Of a stretch of 64,000 bases of DNA, positions 63,928-64,000 are shown piece by piece. The notes beneath the pieces were generated by a model. The model did no database searches. It was not told the DNA's origin and worked only from the letters and a program-made list of their open reading frames with translations. Position 1 is the stretch's first letter, and each line of letters starts with the position of its first letter. A program made the position numbers and the translations under genes. The stretch comes from Elusimicrobiota bacterium (GTDB lineage: Bacteria > Elusimicrobiota > Elusimicrobia > UBA1565): assembly GCA_016218495.1 (NCBI GenBank), contig JACRDU010000009.1, positions 62,001-126,000 of the forward strand, read 5' to 3'.

Positions 63928-64000
63928 GTGGAAGATTCAGCCGAGGACTTTTCCAAGCTGTTGGGCGCGTTGCTTGAGGCCGGGGAGAAGACATACGCTC
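63928..64000 (+). CDS. Start of an unidentified gene (partial)
   Basis: From GTG 63928 an open frame runs off the right edge (24 residues visible, starting V-E-D-S-A-E-D-F and rich in Glu and Leu). GGGGGAG lies just upstream. The acidic start is like that of S1-domain and related RNA-binding proteins, but too little is seen to name it. It is divergent from the DEAD-box helicase gene. Confidence 0.4.
   Translation, partial: MEDSAEDFSKLLGALLEAGEKTYA

Overview
The window is GC-rich, densely coded DNA from a Gram-negative bacterium: it carries an outer-membrane efflux protein, an RND pump and many Sec-type signal peptides. There is no rRNA or tRNA gene and no plasmid or phage module. The abundance of radical-SAM enzymes, and the presence of a SecA and an adenylate kinase that each carry a signal peptide plus an Ala/Pro/Ser-rich leader, make me think of the high-GC lineages of Elusimicrobiota. 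This placement is tentative and rests on recollection, not on a marker gene.

Layout. 1-9160: a tightly coupled + strand cluster with a short protein ending in ten His-Xaa-Ser repeats, three paralogous radical-SAM/twitch enzymes, a prepilin-peptidase-like membrane protein, a class III aminotransferase (frameshifted), two more radical-SAM enzymes, a thioredoxin-reductase-like flavoprotein and an isochorismatase-like hydrolase. It looks like a peptide-modification (RiPP-type) system related to, but not the same as, the His-Xaa-Ser (Hxs) systems. 9180-18518: a large exported protein of unknown function, a Pro-rich membrane protein, and a minus-strand operon of nucleotidyltransferase, TolC-type protein, RND pump, YgaP-like membrane protein and OsmC protein. 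18580-22145: an ECF sigma/anti-sigma pair, a cytidylate-kinase-like protein, a tandem Usp protein and a response regulator. 22206-28321: a cluster around a radical-SAM protein fused to an ArsM-like methyltransferase, with the two 'rSAM/selenodomain-associated' transferases, a TVP38-type membrane protein and a mercuric-reductase-like flavoprotein. 28363-33462: aromatic amino acid genes (DAHP synthase; chorismate mutase, aminotransferase, TyrA, PheA).

33735-40089 is a stress-type region built around a second ECF sigma factor (39281-39853) with a zinc-finger anti-sigma. 40240-48576 is accessory: MerR with a MerT-MerP fusion and a CopZ-like chaperone, a TetR operon with a VOC protein and a haloalkane dehalogenase, RF3, a HExxH protein, and a ParE/Phd toxin-antitoxin pair. 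Two copies of a 98-bp repeat bracket most of it. 48661-64000 is mixed: sterol-desaturase-like protein, PiT transporter, two-component system, exported adenylate kinase and SecA, parvulin, malic enzyme, RsmH, an MFS transporter, a DEAD-box helicase and the start of another gene.

Three points tie the window together. (1) Six promoters share TGTAAC (or CGTAAC)-N18-ACTCATC (one ends ACTCATG). One lies in front of the 39281 ECF gene; the others precede the radical-SAM/ArsM fusion, a DUF547 gene, a small conserved-looking gene, an AhpD-like operon and the PiT transporter, so I infer one autoregulated ECF regulon. (2) At least six genes have a sigma70-type promoter whose -10 box ends exactly 6 bases before the start codon, which implies leaderless mRNAs. 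(3) Two 70-73 bp intergenic elements (56662-56734 and 63791-63860) share conserved blocks and covarying stems and may be a new regulatory RNA. All calls come from reading the sequence; no database search was run.
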